Assembly (NCBI GenBank): GCA_039180875.1
Contig: JBCDCY010000002.1
Coordinates: forward strand, 186,001-250,000
Direction: 5' to 3'
Length of the DNA stretch: 64,000 nt
Origin: JBCDCY01 sp039180875
GTDB taxonomy: Bacteria > Pseudomonadota > Alphaproteobacteria > Rhodobacterales > Rhodobacteraceae
Shown here: piece by piece, positions 25,256 through 32,777 of the stretch
Layout of the letters: the number at the start of each line of letters is the position of its first letter
Position numbering within the stretch: the first letter of the stretch is position 1
Notes under the pieces: generated by a model
Databases searched by the model: none
The model's input: only the letters and a program-made list of their open reading frames with translations
What the model was told of the DNA's origin: nothing
Translations under genes and position numbers: made by a program

Positions 25256-26205
25256 CGTATCGTTATGGAAAGGTTCAACCGCCGCTCCGCCGGCGGCGCG
25301 GGATCGTGGCAGACCGCGTCGGTGCGGCGGTAGACGGTGGTGCCGTCGGGCACGAAGTAGTCGCTCGCCGGGGCTCCGATACGCTCCGCATGGCCGATAT
25401 AGAGCCGCCCGCCCGGACGCAGCAGGCGGGCGAAGCCCGCCCACATCGTCTGGCGCATCGCCTCACCGAAGTAGATCGTGACGTTGCGGCAAAAGATGAT
25501 GTCGAAGGGCCCGCGCACCGGCCAGGTCTTGGCGAAGTTCAGCCGGCGAAAGACCACCAGATCGCGCACGATATCGTCGATCTTCCACTGCCCACCCTCG
25601 CCGACCGGATGGAAGAAGCGCCGCCGCAGATCCGGCTCGATCTCTGCCACCGCGTCGTCGGGATAGATGCCGGTGGTGGCCAGCCGCAGCATATTGCTGT
25701 CGATGTCGGTGGCGATGATGCGGAAGTCGAGCGCGCCGACATTGGCCATCGAAGCCAGCAGGGTGAGGGCGATCGAGTAGGGTTCCTGCCCGCTCGAACA
25801 GCCGGCCGACCAGATGCGCACCGGCAGGCCGTCCAGCGCCGCCCGGTTGAGATCGGGCAGCACCACGTCGCGCAGATGGCTGAAATGGTGGGCCTCGCGG
25901 AAGAAGGCCGTGACGTTGGTGGTGAGCGCGGCGATCATATGGCCGCGCTCCTCCTCTGCGTCGGGCTCGAGCACGTGGGCGCAGTAGTCGGCGAAGCCGT
26001 CGAGGCCCAGGAGCCGGACCCGGCGTGCCAGGCGCCCACTCACCAGGGCCTTTTTGCCGGGGCCGAGGTCGAGGCCGGCGAGATCACGGGCGATCTCGGC
26101 GATGCGCTCGAATTCGCGATCGGTGAGGGCGAAGCGCTGGGATCCGATGACATCGGCCTCACCGAGGGCCGATCGTCCGAGGGGCTTGAAGCAGTTCCGC
26201 GTCAC
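25252..26205 (-). CDS. cheR: Chemotaxis protein methyltransferase CheR
   Basis: A 317-residue SAM-dependent methyltransferase. The N-terminal helical domain is followed by TTNVTAFFREAHHF, the SAM-binding IWSAGCSSGQEPYSIAL, ATDIDSNML and DIIFCRNVTIYF, all CheR signatures. It methylates glutamates of MCPs, balanced by CheB. Its start overlaps the cheW stop by four bases and its stop overlaps the cheY start. The C-terminus has a short tail (PPAERRLNLSITIR) with no extra domain. Confidence 0.95.
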   Translation of the reverse strand: MTRNCFKPLGRSALGEADVIGSQRFALTDREFERIAEIARDLAGLDLGPGKKALVSGRLARRVRLLGLDGFADYCAHVLEPDAEEERGHMIAALTTNVTAFFREAHHFSHLRDVVLPDLNRAALDGLPVRIWSAGCSSGQEPYSIALTLLASMANVGALDFRIIATDIDSNMLRLATTGIYPDDAVAEIEPDLRRRFFHPVGEGGQWKIDDIVRDLVVFRRLNFAKTWPVRGPFDIIFCRNVTIYFGEAMRQTMWAGFARLLRPGGRLYIGHAERIGAPASDYFVPDGTTVYRRTDAVCHDPAPPAERRLNLSITIR

Positions 26206-26669
26206 GGGGAGGGCTCCTTTGGCAGCAGGGCGGCGGCATCGACCAGCCGGATCAGGCGGTCGCCCCGCAAGACGACACCGGCAATCGGGCTCGGGGCCGA
26301 GGTGGCGGTGCTGTCCGCCATCTGCACCTCCTCGGCCGCCACCGCGACGATGTCGGCGACCGCATCGACCAGCAGGCCGAAAGTCCGGCGCCCGATCTCG
26401 CAGAACAGCACGACGTGGCGGGCCGTAGGGGCTGAGGACGGCCGATCGAGGCGGGCGGCCAGGTCGAGGACGGTGACGACGGTGCCGCGCAGGTTCATCA
26501 CGCCGAGCATATAGGCCGGGGCGTGGGGCAGGGCGGTGGTCTGGGTCCAGCCCCGGATCTCGCGCACCGCCATGACGTCGATGGCGTAGTCCTCGCCGCC
26601 GATGGAGAAGACGGCATAGGGCCGACCCGTGGCCTCGGCCTCCGTCACTGCTTCGCGCACGGCCGTCAT
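26202..26669 (-). CDS. cheW: Chemotaxis coupling protein CheW
   Basis: A 155-residue SH3-like coupling protein that links MCPs to CheA. It begins with a short tail and then YAVFSIGGEDYAIDVMAVREI, followed by the conserved MLGVMNLRGTVVTVLDLAARL, a CheW hallmark, and LVDAVADIVAVAAEEVQ. It overlaps both cheA and cheR by four bases, showing tight coupling. Confidence 0.94.
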   Translation of the reverse strand: MTAVREAVTEAEATGRPYAVFSIGGEDYAIDVMAVREIRGWTQTTALPHAPAYMLGVMNLRGTVVTVLDLAARLDRPSSAPTARHVVLFCEIGRRTFGLLVDAVADIVAVAAEEVQMADSTATSAPSPIAGVVLRGDRLIRLVDAAALLPKEPSP

Positions 26670-28648
26670 CCCACCAACCGCAGCGGCGGCCGGACCCGAT
26701 CCGGTGCGCGGTCGAGCTGCTCGATGTCGAGGATCAGGGCGACGCGGCCATCGCCGAGGATGGTGGCCGCGGCCACCCCCGGCACCTGGCCGGCGACAGC
26801 GTCGAGGCCCTTGATCACCACCTGGCGCTGCTCATGGACGACATCGACATGCAGCGCCAGCCGCTGCCCGTCGGCGCGTTCGGCGATCAGCATTACGCCG
26901 TCGTGCAGCGTGGTTCGTGCCGGGCGGAAACCGAGGGTCGCGGCGACGTCCCGCACCGGCAGCAAGGCCTCCCGCAGCTGCAGCAGATGCCCGCCGTCAT
27001 GCGCGGGATGTAGCGCGCCGGGCGGTGGCAGGAGCGTCTCGGTGAGCACGCTGAGGGGCAGGACCACGGGCTGGCCCGCGACCTCCACCAACATGCCGTC
27101 GAGGATCGCGAGGGTGAGGGGCAGGCTGACGGTGATCTCGGTGCCGCGCCCCTCCGCCGAACGGAGGGTGATGCGCCCGCCCAAGGCCTCGATCGTCGTG
27201 CGCACCACGTCCATGCCGACCCCCCGGCCGGAGAGGTTGGAGACGCTGTCGGCGGTGGAGAAACCGGGCGCGAAGATCAGCGCGTCGATCTCGCCCGGAT
27301 CGAGACGTGCGTCGGCGGGGATCAGGCCGCTCTCAACCGCGCGGTCCCGCACCCGGGTGCGGTCGATGCCGGCGCCGTCGTCGGCGATCTCGATCAGAAT
27401 GCGGCCGGAGCGGTGCCGGGCGCTGAGGCGGATGCAACCTTCCTCCGATTTGCCGGCGGCCCGGCGCGCCTCGGGACCTTCGAGCCCGTGATCGACGGCG
27501 TTGCGCAGCAGGTGGGTGAGGGGGTCGGCGAGATGTTCGATGATGGTCTTGTCGACCTCGGTCTCCGCACCTTCGATCTGCAACGACACGCGCTTGCCGC
27601 TGGCCTGGGCGGCTTCGCGCACGATGCGCGACATCCGGCGAAAGACGGTGCCGACCGGTTGGGCCCGGATCGCCATGACGCTCTCCTGCATCTCGCCGGT
27701 CAGCCGCAGGATGGCGTCGACGCCGGAGGCGAGGGGAGAATTCGGGCTGAGGCCGGCGTCACGGACGGCCTGGGCCAGCATGGCCTGGCCGGTCACCATC
27801 TCGCCCAGCAGGTCGATCAGGCGGTCGACCCGGTCGAGGTCGACGCGCACGGTCGGCCGCGGGGGGCCGACAGCGATCGGTGCGGGGTCTGCACTGCTCA
27901 CAGCCTCGTCGTCTGCGCGGTCATCGGGCGGGTCGATCGTCAGCGCGCAATCGCCCCGCACGAAGTCGAAGATCTCGGCGATGGTGTCGTCATCGGCGGT
28001 TGTGGTGAGCGCGATGTCCCATACCAGGTAGCTGTCGGACCAGAGCAGATCGTCGAAGGTTGGCAGCGCCCCGGGGTCGCAGCGCACGTCGATCTCCCCG
28101 AGATCCTCCAGGGCCCGCAGGATCAGCGTCGGCTCGTTGCCGCGGGCGTAGAGCGCCGCGTGCGGTTGGAAGCGGATGCGGACGGTGCGGGCGTCGACCG
28201 CAGGCACCTCGTCGAGATCCAGATCCAGCGCCACCGGCTCGAAAGCAAACTCAGCCATATCTTCGCCCGAGACCGCGGGCCGGGCGGCGGCCAGGCGCAT
28301 CATGATCTCGGCGGAACGGGTGGCATCAGCCTCCCCGCCGTCGCGGGCCGCGGCGACCAGATCGGCCAAATGGTCGGTCGCGGCGAGCAGCAGCGCTGTC
28401 AGCGCCCCGTCGGTCGCCAGTGCGCCCGCGCGCACGGCATCGAGGACCGTCTCCGTCGCGTGGGCGAGATCGGTGACCGCGTCGAGGCCGAAGGCGGCCG
28501 CGCCGCCCTTGATGGAGTGCACGGCGCGGAAGACGGCATGCACCGTCTCCTCCGACCCTTCGCCGGCGTCGAGGCGTTGCAGGCCCGCCTCCATCGCCTC
28601 CAGCAGGTCGGCGCATTCCTCGAACAGCGTCTCGCGGAGATCGTCCAT
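26666..28648 (-). CDS. cheA: Chemotaxis histidine kinase CheA
   Basis: A 660-residue kinase. Domains: Hpt (1 to about 100) with phospho-acceptor His44 (HSIKGGAAAF); a central domain around residues 165-250 with NEPTLILRALEDLGEIDV, typical of alphaproteobacterial CheA; dimerisation helices from about 275 (RVDRLIDLLGEMVTGQAML); HATPase with NAVDHGLE (N box), IADDGAGIDRT (G1) and GRGVGMDVV (G2); and a C-terminal CheW-like domain. It phosphorylates CheY and CheB. It starts 13 bases after the stop of the proximal cheY. Confidence 0.96.
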   Translation of the reverse strand: MDDLRETLFEECADLLEAMEAGLQRLDAGEGSEETVHAVFRAVHSIKGGAAAFGLDAVTDLAHATETVLDAVRAGALATDGALTALLLAATDHLADLVAAARDGGEADATRSAEIMMRLAAARPAVSGEDMAEFAFEPVALDLDLDEVPAVDARTVRIRFQPHAALYARGNEPTLILRALEDLGEIDVRCDPGALPTFDDLLWSDSYLVWDIALTTTADDDTIAEIFDFVRGDCALTIDPPDDRADDEAVSSADPAPIAVGPPRPTVRVDLDRVDRLIDLLGEMVTGQAMLAQAVRDAGLSPNSPLASGVDAILRLTGEMQESVMAIRAQPVGTVFRRMSRIVREAAQASGKRVSLQIEGAETEVDKTIIEHLADPLTHLLRNAVDHGLEGPEARRAAGKSEEGCIRLSARHRSGRILIEIADDGAGIDRTRVRDRAVESGLIPADARLDPGEIDALIFAPGFSTADSVSNLSGRGVGMDVVRTTIEALGGRITLRSAEGRGTEITVSLPLTLAILDGMLVEVAGQPVVLPLSVLTETLLPPPGALHPAHDGGHLLQLREALLPVRDVAATLGFRPARTTLHDGVMLIAERADGQRLALHVDVVHEQRQVVIKGLDAVAGQVPGVAAATILGDGRVALILDIEQLDRAPDRVRPPLRLVG

Positions 28649-28661
28649 CGCGCCCCAACCC

Positions 28662-29027
28662 TCAGGCGGCGACCCGCCGAATGGCGGCGACCAGCTTTGT
28701 CCCGTCGAAGGGTTTGACGATCCAGCCGGTGGCGCCGGCCGCCCGGGCGCGGGCCTTCAAGGCCTCGCCGCTCTCGGTGGTCAGCACCAGGATCGGAATA
28801 CGCTCTGCCCCCTCCAGATCCCGGACCCGGGCGATCAGCCCGAAACCGTTCATCCGGGGCATGTTGATGTCGGTGAGGATCACGTCGGGGCGCGCATCCT
28901 CGAGCGCTGCCAGGGCGTCCACCCCATCCTCCGCCAGGCGCACCGCGAACCCGGCATCGCCGAGCGCGCGTTTCAGCGCCCCCCGCATGGTCCGGGAGTC
29001 GTCGACGGCGAGGACGGAGAGCGTCAC
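28662..29027 (-). CDS. cheY: CheY-like response regulator (operon proximal)
   Basis: A 121-residue receiver with Asp9/Asp10 (AVDDSRTMR), phospho-acceptor Asp53 (ILTDINMPRMNG), Thr near 83-84 (VLTTES) and Lys105 (IVKPFDG). The GTG start at 29027 overlaps the STAS gene stop (GTGA). Paired with the distal cheY, the locus carries two stand-alone receivers, a common way for alphaproteobacteria to terminate signals without CheZ. Confidence 0.92.
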   Translation of the reverse strand: MTLSVLAVDDSRTMRGALKRALGDAGFAVRLAEDGVDALAALEDARPDVILTDINMPRMNGFGLIARVRDLEGAERIPILVLTTESGEALKARARAAGATGWIVKPFDGTKLVAAIRRVAA

Positions 29028-29323
29028 CCCGCCGCCTCGAGCGCTGCGGCCTCGCGCCCCAGGCCCAGCCGGCGGAAGTCGGCAGCGAAGGCGGCGGAGG
29101 GAGCCTCCACCGACAGTCGCGCGCCGTCGATCCGCCAGGTCTGCATCGCCGAGACCAGCACCTGGGCGCACTGTGCGCCGAGAAGCTCCACCCGGCCGGC
29201 CTCCACCACGATGTCCTCACCGCGATGGTTGCGGAGCGCGGCGTCAAGCTCTGCCGCCGCAGCGCCGGTCAAGCGCGGGGCGAGCGAGATCCGTGGAGCC
29301 TCCGCCTCAAGCACCTGGTTCAT
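29024..29323 (-). CDS. STAS-domain protein opening the chemotaxis operon
   Basis: A 99-residue single STAS domain related to anti-sigma-factor antagonists, with LAPRLTGAAAAELDAALRNH and VVEAGRVELLGAQCAQVLVSA. The usual phosphorylatable serine of SpoIIAA-type proteins is replaced by Gly-Ala (LLGAQ), so regulation by a SpoIIAB-like kinase is unlikely. It is the first gene of the leftward che operon, and a STAS gene ahead of cheY-cheA-cheW is a recurring layout in proteobacterial chemotaxis loci. Its exact role there is not established. Confidence 0.85.
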   Translation of the reverse strand: MNQVLEAEAPRISLAPRLTGAAAAELDAALRNHRGEDIVVEAGRVELLGAQCAQVLVSAMQTWRIDGARLSVEAPSAAFAADFRRLGLGREAAALEAAG

Positions 29324-29560
29324 CGGTCACTCCCCTGTCCGGTTGATCCTCCGAGACGAGAGATGGCCGAGATATCTTTCTAACTTCTGAACACGGGCCC
29401 GGCGGCGAGCCGCTCCCGCACCATCCAAATCCGGCGAAGATTGTCGTCGCCCGTCGATTTTCGGTGCTATGCTCCGGCCAATGGCGCCGCACCGGCGGGT
29501 CGCTACTGCCCCCGGGCCCCTACGAGCGCCACGAGAGACGCACAGCTCGGGGAGGAGACG

Positions 29561-31513
29561 ATGGCGCGCTGCGTTGCCGTGATGGGCAGCCCGGGGACGG
29601 GCAAATCGACGGTCGTGGATCAGCTCAGCGGGCTCGACGGCAACGCCCCGCCACCACCCCGACAGGCGACCGAGATGCGGATCGTGCCCTTCAGCTATGG
29701 CGGCGAGGCGTGGACGGCGATCGACTGCCCGGGCTCGATCGAGCTCTTGCAGCAAAGCGTCGATGCCCTGACGGCGGCCGATGCCGCGATCATCTGCGTG
29801 CCGCCGGATCCGGAGGCTGCGGTGCTCTCCGCCCCCTATCTGAAGGCGGTGGAGGCGGCGGGGACGCCCGCGCTGCTCTTCGTCAACAAGATCGACGCGG
29901 CGGCCGGGCGGATGCGCGATATCGTGGCGGAGCTGCAGGACTATGCCAGCCACGTCATCGTGCTCCGCCAAATACCAATGCGGGAGGGCGAGGCGATCGT
30001 CGGGGCCGTCGATCTGGTCTCCGAACGCGCCTGGCGCTACCGGGAGGGCGAGCGCTCCGCCCTCATCGAGATCCCCGACGGCGTGGTCGATCGCGAGCAT
30101 GAGGCGCGCGACGACCTGCTCGAACATCTCTCCGACTTCGACGACACCCTGCTCGAGCAGATCGTGGAGGATCAGGCGCCGGCAGGCGACGAGATCTATG
30201 AGATCTGCTCCCGCGTCCTGCAGGAGAACCGGGTGATCCCGGCGCTGATCGGCGCGGCGGAGCACGGCAACGGCATGCGCCGGCTGATGAAGGCGCTGCG
30301 CCACGAGGTGCCGGGGGTGGAGACGCTGCGCCACCGCCTGGGCGCCGGGGTCGGGTCGCCGGCGCCGCTCTCGGCCGTGGCCTTTCACGGCCATCACCGC
30401 CGCCATGTGGGGCGGATGGTGTTCTTGCGCGCCCTCGACGACGGGATCGCCGCCGGCGCCCATCTCGGCAACGGCACGATCAGCACCTTGCTCGATCCCG
30501 CCACCTCGAAACCCTACCCGAAGGAAAGCGTGGAGCCGGGCCATGTGGTGGCGGCGGTGAAGTCCGACCACCTGGCCTCTGGCCACGTCTTCTCCAACAG
30601 CTCGGCCATTCCGGCGCCGGCCTGGGCCGGGCCGCGCCGTGGGCAACTGGTGCGCATCCTCGCCCCGGCGCATGAGCGGGACGAGGTGAAGCTCTCCACC
30701 ACCCTCTCCCGCATCGCTGAGGACGACCGCGCGCTCGGCGTCGGCCAGGATGCCGAGACCGGGGCGCAGCGGGTCGAGGTGCAGGGCCCGCTGCATCTGC
30801 GGGTCCTCGGCGAGGCGCTGAACGAGATCTTCGGCCTCGCCACCGACGTCGCCGATGTGGCGCCGCAATACCGGGAGGCGATCGGGCGCACGACCCATGT
30901 GCACTATCGCCATCGCAAGCAATCGGGCGGCGCCGGTCAGTTCGCCGACGTCAAGCTGACGGTGGCGCCCAACGCCCGCGGCGCCGGCTTTCTGTTCGAG
31001 GAGACGGTGAAGGGCGGCGCCGTGCCGCGCAACTACATCCCCGCGGTCGAGACCGGCGCGGTGGAGGCGATGGCCAAGGGCCCCCTGGGCTTCCCGGTGG
31101 TCGACCTCAAGGTGATGCTGACCGATGGCCAGCACCATTCCGTCGACAGCTCCGACATGGCCTTTCGCATCGCTGGCCGGTCGGGGGTTCAGCAGGCGCT
31201 GGCAGATGCCGCCCCGGTGCTGCTGCAGCCGATCCACGAGGTGTGCTTCCACGTGCCCTCGGTCTTCACCGGCGCCCTCGGCCCGATCGTCTCGACGCTC
31301 CGCGGCCAGGTGCTGGGCTTCGACCGCGATCCCGAGGCCAAGGGCTGGGATGTCTTCCGCGCCCTGCTGCCCGAAAGCGCGCTCGCCGATCTCGCCGGGC
31401 AGCTGCGCGGCGCGACCCAGGGCGTCGGCTGGTTCGACAGCAACTTCGACCACTACGAAGAGGTCTTCGGCAAGGACGCTGACCGCATCAGTGCGGAGCG
31501 GCTGAGCGCCTGA
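29561..31513 (+). CDS. Elongation factor G-like GTPase (EF-G paralogue)
   Basis: A 650-residue translational-GTPase-like protein. The G domain keeps the P-loop GSPGTGKST (about residue 9), DCPG (G3) and NKID (G4), but lacks the switch I RGITI motif of true EF-G. Domains II-V follow, including the IGRTTHVHYRHRKQSGGAGQFADV segment (domain IV entry) and VDSSDMAFRIAGRSGVQQAL. It is shorter than EF-G (about 690-700). Such EF-G-like paralogues are widespread in alphaproteobacteria; the function is unclear. ATG 29561 follows GGAGGAG. Confidence 0.88.
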   Translation: MARCVAVMGSPGTGKSTVVDQLSGLDGNAPPPPRQATEMRIVPFSYGGEAWTAIDCPGSIELLQQSVDALTAADAAIICVPPDPEAAVLSAPYLKAVEAAGTPALLFVNKIDAAAGRMRDIVAELQDYASHVIVLRQIPMREGEAIVGAVDLVSERAWRYREGERSALIEIPDGVVDREHEARDDLLEHLSDFDDTLLEQIVEDQAPAGDEIYEICSRVLQENRVIPALIGAAEHGNGMRRLMKALRHEVPGVETLRHRLGAGVGSPAPLSAVAFHGHHRRHVGRMVFLRALDDGIAAGAHLGNGTISTLLDPATSKPYPKESVEPGHVVAAVKSDHLASGHVFSNSSAIPAPAWAGPRRGQLVRILAPAHERDEVKLSTTLSRIAEDDRALGVGQDAETGAQRVEVQGPLHLRVLGEALNEIFGLATDVADVAPQYREAIGRTTHVHYRHRKQSGGAGQFADVKLTVAPNARGAGFLFEETVKGGAVPRNYIPAVETGAVEAMAKGPLGFPVVDLKVMLTDGQHHSVDSSDMAFRIAGRSGVQQALADAAPVLLQPIHEVCFHVPSVFTGALGPIVSTLRGQVLGFDRDPEAKGWDVFRALLPESALADLAGQLRGATQGVGWFDSNFDHYEEVFGKDADRISAERLSA

Positions 31514-31573
31514 CCTGAAGCAAGGCTCTGCCCATCGGCGGAGATGTCTGAAGCGGACCGCATCCTCTCCCGG

Positions 31574-31595
31574 CTTCGCAGTGGCTCAAATATCC
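31574..31595. repeat. Right half of the dispersed palindromic element
   Basis: This 22-bp stretch reads CTTCGCAGTGG, CT, CAAATATCC, matching the right arm of the 7791-7844 palindrome except for one missing T and one G-to-A change. It starts 61 bases after the EF-G-like stop. No left arm precedes it, so it is a solo half. Confidence 0.8.
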
Positions 31596-31712
31596 ACTGC
31601 ATCGCCCGCTATCGCAGCGATAACGCACAGACATGCGCGAATTGACCGATCGCAATTTTTCGTTGAACATTGAAGAGGTTGCCGTGTGTTTTCGGTGTTG
31701 GGGGAGCGTCCC

Positions 31713-31928
31713 ATGCCGTTCCGGGAAGTCATCTCGACCGACGGTGTCGGTGTCGCGACTGCAGGTGTCGGGGGCCTGCGCGGTTCCGCCTCCGGCGATG
31801 CGGTGCTGAACCTCTCAGGCGTCGTCGGCACGGTCGAAGCCGCCTATCTGGTCTGGCACGGCCAGGTCGATCTGCGGATCATGCTCTTGGGCGTGACGAG
31901 CTTCGATGCGGGCGATCTGCTGCTTTAG
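31713..31928 (+). CDS. Short uncharacterised ORF, possibly a fragment
   Basis: A 71-residue reading frame starting ATG at 31713 with GGGGGAG seven bases upstream (GTG 31686 is also in frame). The sequence SGVVGTVEAAYLVWHG resembles a motif (VExAYLYWxG) found repeatedly in large secreted or surface beta-sandwich proteins, and the frame ends soon after at DAGDLLL. It may therefore be the remnant of a larger gene or an independent small protein. The upstream bases 31514-31712 contain the half palindrome and an AT-rich stretch but no other gene. Confidence 0.35.
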   Translation: MPFREVISTDGVGVATAGVGGLRGSASGDAVLNLSGVVGTVEAAYLVWHGQVDLRIMLLGVTSFDAGDLLL

Positions 31929-31931
31929 GCC

Positions 31932-32699
31932 TCAGCCCGGCCCGCGCAGGCCGGCAACGGCGGCGCGGGCGCCGGCCAGCATCCAGGCATGCTCCGAGCC
32001 GAGGAGGAAGACCGTGACGCCGAGCGCCGCCAGCTCCGGCGCCATCTCCGGCCCCGGTGCGAAGGTGACGAGGGCCTTGCCGGCGCCCCGGGCGGCCTCA
32101 CCCACGCTGGCGATTGCTGCGCGCACGGGGGAGGCGTCGATCGCCGTCTCGCCCAGGCTGACGGCAAGATCGGCCGGGCCGACGAACAGCGCGTCGAAAC
32201 CGTCGACCGCGGCGATGGCGGCGGCGGCCGCCACCCCCTCCGGCTCCTCGATCTGGGCGAGGATCAGGGGCGCCGGCGTCTCGGCCAGCACCGTCGCCAT
32301 CGGTCGGGTGGCGAAACCGGCCGAGCGGGTGGAGCCGGCAAAGCCCCGCCCGCCATGGCCGTATCGGCTGGCCCGCACCACCGCCTCCGCCATCGCGGCC
32401 GACGTCACATGGGGCACGACCAGGCCGTCCGCACCGGCATCCAGCACGCTGAGCACCGCCGCCGGCTGCGCCTCCGGCACCCGCACCAGGGCCGCCAGGC
32501 CGGAGGCGCGCGCCATAGCGAGGCAAAGGTCGATCGCGGCGCGGTCGAAGGGTGCGTGCTCGGCATCAAGGCAGATGAAATCGAGCGGGGCGTGGGCCAA
32601 GACCTCAACGATCATCGGGTGGGGCGTCTTGACGAAGGTGCCGACCAGGCGCTCGCCGGCCCGCATCCTCTCACGCAGTCGTGTCGCCTGGCCGTCCAT
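31932..32699 (-). CDS. HpcH/HpaI family aldolase
   Basis: A 255-residue class II (metal-dependent) aldolase of the HpcH/HpaI/GarL family, which cleaves 2-keto-3-deoxy aldarates or 4-hydroxy-2-oxo acids to pyruvate plus an aldehyde. Landmarks are VGTFVKTPHPMIVEVLAHAP, ICLDAEHAPFDR, LVRVPE, DGLVVPHVTSAA, IEEPEGVAAA (metal-binding Glu) and GFDALFVGPADLAVSLG (Asp ligand). It starts at ATG 32699 and is divergent from the mannitol dehydrogenase family gene, suggesting a sugar-acid breakdown locus. Confidence 0.87.
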   Translation of the reverse strand: MDGQATRLRERMRAGERLVGTFVKTPHPMIVEVLAHAPLDFICLDAEHAPFDRAAIDLCLAMARASGLAALVRVPEAQPAAVLSVLDAGADGLVVPHVTSAAMAEAVVRASRYGHGGRGFAGSTRSAGFATRPMATVLAETPAPLILAQIEEPEGVAAAAAIAAVDGFDALFVGPADLAVSLGETAIDASPVRAAIASVGEAARGAGKALVTFAPGPEMAPELAALGVTVFLLGSEHAWMLAGARAAVAGLRGPG

Positions 32700-32777
32700 G
32701 CTCCACCCCGACGCTCCGTCCCGATCCCGGCCTAGCACGGGCGAGAGAGGCCGGCCAAGACCGGCGGGCGGGCAGCC

